Source: Lepidurus packardi (lineage: Eukaryota; Arthropoda; Branchiopoda; Notostraca; Triopsidae). From it: a DNA stretch of 64,000 nucleotides. The DNA is taken from NCBI GenBank assembly GCA_023053545.1, contig JAKZAN010000005.1, forward strand, positions 7,564,001 through 7,628,000, read 5' to 3'. Made by a program: the position numbers and the translations under genes. The notes below the pieces were generated by a model that was given only the letters and a program-made list of their open reading frames with translations, was not told where the DNA came from and ran no database searches. Position 1 is the stretch's first letter. Each line of letters starts with the position of its first letter. This document shows positions 63,394 to 64,000 of this stretch, piece after piece.

Positions 63394-64000
63394 CGGGGTA
63401 GGGGAGGGAAAAAGCGGGGGAAAAGAAACGAGCAGTGAAGGGCCCAACAGCAGAACGCGAAAAAATAGTTTCTCCTGTGGAGAGTTAGTGGATTTCTCAG
63501 AATTATTGTGAATGCAGGACAATCAGCAAGGGAATGGTGCATTATTGATTGCGATCCCTGACGAGCAGTACTACTACTATTACTACTCTCTCTTCTCTGA
63601 GAATAATAAAAGGGCGCCCTAGAAAAGAGGGGGAACTGAGTAAAAAGTCGTGAGTTTATTTGATTTGAAATTGCCCCTAAGGCTTAAACCCCAAACTGAG
63701 TCCCTGGCGACTAATATTGCGACTAACCGAGCAGAATCGTTGATGAGAATAAACCACGTTAGTTTCCATTTGTCTTGTGTCAAATAACATGAAAGGAAAA
63801 CATTGTGGTAAGGTTACGTTTTAGCTTTCTTTTCCTTTTTTAAAAAGAGATAAAAAAAATTAAAAAAGGGAAAGAAAGAAAAGAAGAAGGATGGAAATAT
63901 ATGCCCATACCTGGGATTAAGCCCAGCAGAATCAGGATGAAAGCATCCTTCGATATGTGATTCCTCCATGCGATACCCGTCCATATTAGGACTTGTCGTC
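58349..64000 (-). CDS. TGFBR3: Betaglycan / TGF-beta receptor type III homologue, 12 exons, 5' end beyond the window
   Basis: Betaglycan is a single-pass cell-surface proteoglycan that binds TGF-beta-superfamily ligands and presents them to type I/II receptor kinases. The twelve exons listed separately join into 639 codons plus stop with all splice phases matching. Domains in visible-residue order: second part of the orphan region (1 to about 200), ZP-N with four cysteines (about 203-330), ZP-C with six cysteines (about 395-505), transmembrane helix (about 567-589), Ser/Thr-rich cytoplasmic tail (590-639). Colinear matches to vertebrate betaglycan as I know it include EGC before the B exon, the NATHW sequon beside NGTHF, LFVHCRLGLC beside LFLQCELTLC, CVDPDQYC beside CVPPDEAC, and ASFVIGAALTALLW beside AAFVIGALLTGALW. 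Vertebrate betaglycan is about 850 residues, so roughly 200 N-terminal residues, including the signal peptide, should lie right of 64,000. Introns are 68-537 bp except the first visible one (1,782 bp). Endoglin is the main alternative, but the TM and tail fit betaglycan better. Confidence 0.93.
58847..59047 (-). CDS. TGFBR3: TGFBR3 exon K: stalk and transmembrane helix
   Basis: This 201-bp exon lies between acceptor TGTACTTTACAG and donor AAGACAG/GTACGC (phase 1 in, phase 1 out). A Gly/Asn/Pro-rich stalk is followed by a hydrophobic helix, VAVGIALASFVIGAALTALL, which matches the betaglycan transmembrane segment nearly residue for residue, and then WCIHLKT. A second donor 14 bases downstream (CAAACAG/GTACGA) exists, but it would leave phase 0 and not fit the last exon. 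Confidence 0.95.
59116..59242 (-). CDS. TGFBR3: TGFBR3 exon J: last ZP-C cysteines, membrane-proximal stalk
   Basis: This 127-bp exon lies between acceptor ATACTTTTTAG and donor GTGCAAA/GTAAGC (phase 0 in, phase 1 out). It starts CVDPDQYCTRHILKPF, matching the vertebrate CVPPDEACTSLDASI and giving the final two ZP-C cysteines. The stalk that follows includes RGPVRMVSRLSVQ, an arginine-containing stretch that could be protease-sensitive; that is only a suggestion. Confidence 0.92.
59408..59515. repeat. Two diverged 54-bp tandem units in a TGFBR3 intron
   Basis: Unit 1 (59,408-59,461) and unit 2 (59,462-59,515) share ATTTAaTTGAaTG, CCTGnTCCT, AATTAAC and GGGAGTTTAGAA in register. The repeat lies in the 537-bp intron between TGFBR3 exons I and J. 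Confidence 0.8.
59631..59727. mobile_element. GATCAC-family inverted-repeat element, copy 2 (deleted)
   Basis: The left part ATAGGCAAG...CGGTAATTAGAATC and the right part TCAATATTCACTTGACAAAC followed by GCGGCATCTACT align with the two ends of the 12,763-12,936 element (ATAGGCACC...CGGTATTAGGATC; TCAATACGCACTTGACAAAT then GCGCCACCTACT). The interior is missing. It lies in the TGFBR3 I-J intron. Confidence 0.55.
59780..59878 (-). CDS. TGFBR3: TGFBR3 exon I: ZP-C
   Basis: This 99-bp exon (33 codons, phase 0 to 0) lies between acceptor TTTTCAATAG and donor AAATTG/GTAAGG. It codes for DMGQLFVHCRLGLCSKDPS, a close match to the betaglycan block LLFLQCELTLCTK, and supplies two ZP-C cysteines. A second AG six bases inside the exon (GGTCAG) could also serve as acceptor and would remove two residues. 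The frame differs from that of the longer open frame covering the same region. Confidence 0.93.
60054..60214 (-). CDS. TGFBR3: TGFBR3 exon H: ZP-C
   Basis: This 161-bp exon lies between acceptor CTCCGCTTCTAG and donor TTCCAA/GTAAAC (phase 1 in, phase 0 out). It holds two ZP-C cysteines in TEKCWVSNSSD and LILIRNTCPADLSVQ, and ends YAAFSFQ. These match the vertebrate IQTCFIS, YTIIENICPKDESVK and KRFSFVF blocks in order. NSS is a possible glycosylation sequon. Confidence 0.93.
60299..60449 (-). CDS. TGFBR3: TGFBR3 exon G: start of ZP-C
   Basis: This 151-bp exon (phase 0 in, phase 1 out) has donor GATGGAG/GTATGT. It codes for NGSQMELYHMELYRDKEF and ends near FVKTWIDG, matching the first ZP-C strands of betaglycan around NMELYNTDLF. 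The acceptor is unusual: it is the AG closing an A8 tract (CGAAAAAAAAG/GATCC), with the pyrimidine tract upstream of that. An alternative AG five bases downstream would break the phase with exon F. The intron before it is only 68 bp. Confidence 0.85.
60518..60709 (-). CDS. TGFBR3: TGFBR3 exon F: end of ZP-N, GAG-site-like linker
   Basis: This 192-bp exon (64 codons, phase 0 to 0) lies between acceptor CTCTCCTTGCAG and donor GTTCTG/GTATTA. It starts in the last ZP-N strands, carries an acidic Ser-Gly stretch DTDDEDLVEGSGHAG, and then VTIPLQCHYEP with the fourth ZP-N cysteine. The acidic Ser-Gly segment sits where vertebrate betaglycan has EDLESGDNG, a glycosaminoglycan-attachment region. An acidic EGADDD run follows near the exon end. 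Confidence 0.91.
60844..61085 (-). CDS. TGFBR3: TGFBR3 exon E: ZP-N
   Basis: This 242-bp exon begins after a pyrimidine-rich tract and acceptor AAAAATGTAG and ends ATG/GTACGC (phase 1 in, phase 0 out). It carries three of the four ZP-N cysteines, in LLCGSR, RACLGM and ITSCGS. The last is the counterpart of the NGCGT block of vertebrate betaglycan. LTLTDRACLGMRNATHW aligns with the vertebrate LLDPTCKAKMNGTHF, and the Asn-X-Thr sequon falls at the same place. Confidence 0.92.
61240..61380 (-). CDS. TGFBR3: TGFBR3 exon D: linker to the ZP region
   Basis: This 141-bp exon lies between acceptor TCCTCGCTAG and donor GCCCGAA/GTAATT (phase 1 in, phase 1 out). It codes for a Ser/Thr-rich stretch with RYASDNKPETVAAG and MGVRSLERLKSTQSTAR. 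This kind of sequence is expected in the poorly conserved linker before the ZP domain. The frame stays open about 90 bp past the proposed donor before a stop, so the 3' boundary was chosen by phase agreement with the conserved next exon. Confidence 0.7.
61519..61705 (-). CDS. TGFBR3: TGFBR3 exon C: orphan region
   Basis: This 187-bp exon lies between acceptor GGGTTTTCTAG and donor GGAACAG/GTAATA (phase 0 in, phase 1 out). It opens with SDCEVYNNG and contains LLILDVTSELGPP. Direct similarity to vertebrate betaglycan is weak here. The assignment rests on position, phase continuity and an uninterrupted frame between two well-matched neighbours. Confidence 0.78.
61939..62128 (-). CDS. TGFBR3: TGFBR3 exon B: orphan region
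   Basis: This 190-bp exon lies between acceptor CCCCATAG and donor ATG/GTAACT (phase 2 in, phase 0 out). Residues DIHIVDRV and LVLKARTPVRWLLSSAPQ correspond in order to the HIIELI and LILKCKKSVNWVIKS stretches of the vertebrate second orphan half-domain. NVT and NES are possible N-glycosylation sequons. The upstream intron (62,129-63,910) carries a 400-bp transposon copy and the 34-C homopolymer. Confidence 0.9.
62191..62589 (-). mobile_element. 400-bp GGCCAC-terminal MITE, copy B, in TGFBR3 intron
   Basis: The ends are GGCCACGGTGTACTGGAA at 62,191 and, on the minus strand from 62,589, AGCCACGATGTACTGCAA. The interior is the reverse complement of copy A at 37.86-38.26 kb with scattered substitutions and small gaps. 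It sits 63 bp upstream (gene sense) of exon B, inside the 1,782-bp intron. Confidence 0.83.
63358..63391. repeat. 34-base uninterrupted poly-C tract
   Basis: Thirty-four consecutive C on the plus strand (G on the TGFBR3 sense strand), followed by AACGGGG. It lies in the first visible TGFBR3 intron. Poly-Pro and poly-Gly frames through it are artefacts of the homopolymer. Confidence 0.93.
63911..64000 (-). CDS. TGFBR3: TGFBR3 exon A (partial): orphan region, ends NPR
   Basis: The exon enters from beyond the right edge. The open frame reads from 63,999 downward and contains HIEGCFHPDSAGLNP, matching the EGC block that precedes the second orphan half-domain of betaglycan. The donor is CCCAG/GTATGG at 63,910. 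The exon ends after two bases of an Arg codon (phase 2), which fits the next exon. The two other frames of this piece contain stops. Confidence 0.82.

Noticed and set aside
63195-63542. Frames with poly-Pro or poly-Gly on either strand
   Set aside because: They are produced by the 34-C homopolymer and lie inside an intron.

Overview
This window is eukaryotic, intron-rich invertebrate DNA, most likely from an arthropod. Three things point there: degenerate TTAGG/CCTAA telomere-type repeats at about 3.41 and 13.95 kb, a Sidestep-family immunoglobulin exon (a family best known from arthropods), and spliced genes lying among short non-autonomous DNA transposons. I cannot name the species. There is no sign of bacterial gene organisation.

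Two protein-coding loci can be supported, both on the minus strand. At the right end (58,349 to beyond 64,000) is the 3' part of a betaglycan / TGF-beta receptor type III (TGFBR3) homologue. Twelve coding exons can be assembled, every junction has GT..AG ends, all phases agree, and the visible open reading frame totals 639 codons plus a stop. It holds the second half of the membrane-distal orphan region, a ZP-N and ZP-C pair with the expected cysteines, a transmembrane helix and a Ser/Thr-rich tail of about 50 residues. The 5' exons lie beyond position 64,000. At the left end (2,789-2,997) is one internal exon coding for the C-terminal half of a Sidestep-type Ig V-set domain. Its other exons were not found and probably lie left of base 1 and somewhere in the large non-coding region to the right.

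The roughly 55 kb between them contains no gene I can support. It may be long introns of the Sidestep-type gene, intergenic DNA, or both. It holds several non-autonomous repeats: a pogo/Tigger-like element (3,615-4,233), a fold-back element with a TTAGG-like centre in two copies (3.34-3.55 and 13.82-14.16 kb), a short GATCA-containing inverted-repeat element in two copies (12.76-12.94 and 59.63-59.73 kb), and an approximately 400-bp element with GGCCAC termini in two opposite-facing copies (37.86-38.26 and 62.19-62.59 kb). The second copies of the last two families lie inside TGFBR3 introns. A few longer or GC-richer open frames (5.2, 6.8-7.4, 19.7-20.2, 33.6-34.0 and 39.3-39.6 kb) are listed as unassigned candidates with low confidence.

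The two genes would act in different settings: betaglycan as a TGF-beta-superfamily co-receptor, and Sidestep-family proteins in axon guidance and synaptic recognition. I see no evidence that they form one system.
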